From assembly GCA_947650285.1 (NCBI GenBank), contig CANTFL010000167.1, positions 178,274 to 242,273 of the forward strand: a stretch of 64,000 bases of DNA. The letters are read 5' to 3'. The first letter of the stretch is position 1; each line of letters starts with the position of its first letter. Below the pieces are notes generated by a model, which saw only the letters and a program-made list of their open reading frames with translations, was not told where the DNA came from and did not search any database. Positions 63,975 to 64,000 of the stretch are shown in pieces. Source of the stretch: Hyaloperonospora brassicae. Lineage: Eukaryota > Oomycota > Peronosporomycetes > Peronosporales > Peronosporaceae. The position numbers were made by a program, and so were the translations under genes.

Positions 63975-64000
63975 ATACGGAGTTTCTCCGATCCCGATAC

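Overview
This window looks like repeat-rich, gene-poor DNA from an oomycete (Phytophthora or downy-mildew type). The inference rests on the Ty3/Gypsy Gag, with its WYRQL, FLVEYAG and LYRLN motifs and three zinc knuckles, and on pol with a second RNase H and a chromodomain, a combination known from oomycete elements. I found no convincing host gene, rRNA, tRNA or CRISPR array. Almost everything recognisable is a transposable element, and nearly every element gene carries stops or frameshifts.

Left part (1-18 kb). A very old Ty3/Gypsy element lies on the minus strand between two diverged LTRs (2111-~2860 and 15720-~16710). Reading leftward it keeps relics of gag (14.5-13.2 kb), protease (12.8 kb), reverse transcriptase (11.3-10.3 kb), a second-type RNase H (9.6-9.4 kb) and integrase (9.0-7.5 kb). 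On the opposite strand, between pol and the 3' LTR, is a decayed accessory reading frame (about 2.9-6.7 kb). The right LTR was later hit by a 240-bp solo-LTR-like insertion. A degenerate 15-bp tandem repeat and a GCT/GTT microsatellite follow.

Middle (18.1-56.8 kb). A pogo/Tigger-type DNA transposon (from about 18,097) is split by a 37.2-kb insertion, 19,358-56,569. The insertion starts and ends with LTRs and is flanked by a GCTG target-site duplication; across the removed insertion the transposase frame reads through. It is not one element but a tandem chain: LTR A - internal 1 - LTR B - internal 2 - LTR C - internal 3 - LTR D, with the inner LTRs shared and no target duplications between units. 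Internals 2 and 3 have gag, protease, RT, tether-like RNase H, second RNase H, integrase, chromodomain, a hairpin-bearing spacer and a large antisense accessory ORF; internal 1 has lost most of that ORF. Internal 2 has the only gag core with all three zinc knuckles intact, and internal 3 the only integrase with all three acidic residues.

Right part (56.8-64 kb). Only 243 bp from LTR D, a minus-strand copy of internal 1 plus its 3' LTR (LTR E, 56,813-58,587) begins and runs off the window, so about 7.2 kb is an inverted duplicate of about 24.0-31.2 kb.

The most notable points are the tandem shared-LTR array with its proven insertion site, the patchwork sequence of all copies (suggesting ectopic gene conversion, or an assembly artefact), and the antisense accessory ORF that recurs in two unrelated-age families together with dual RNase H.
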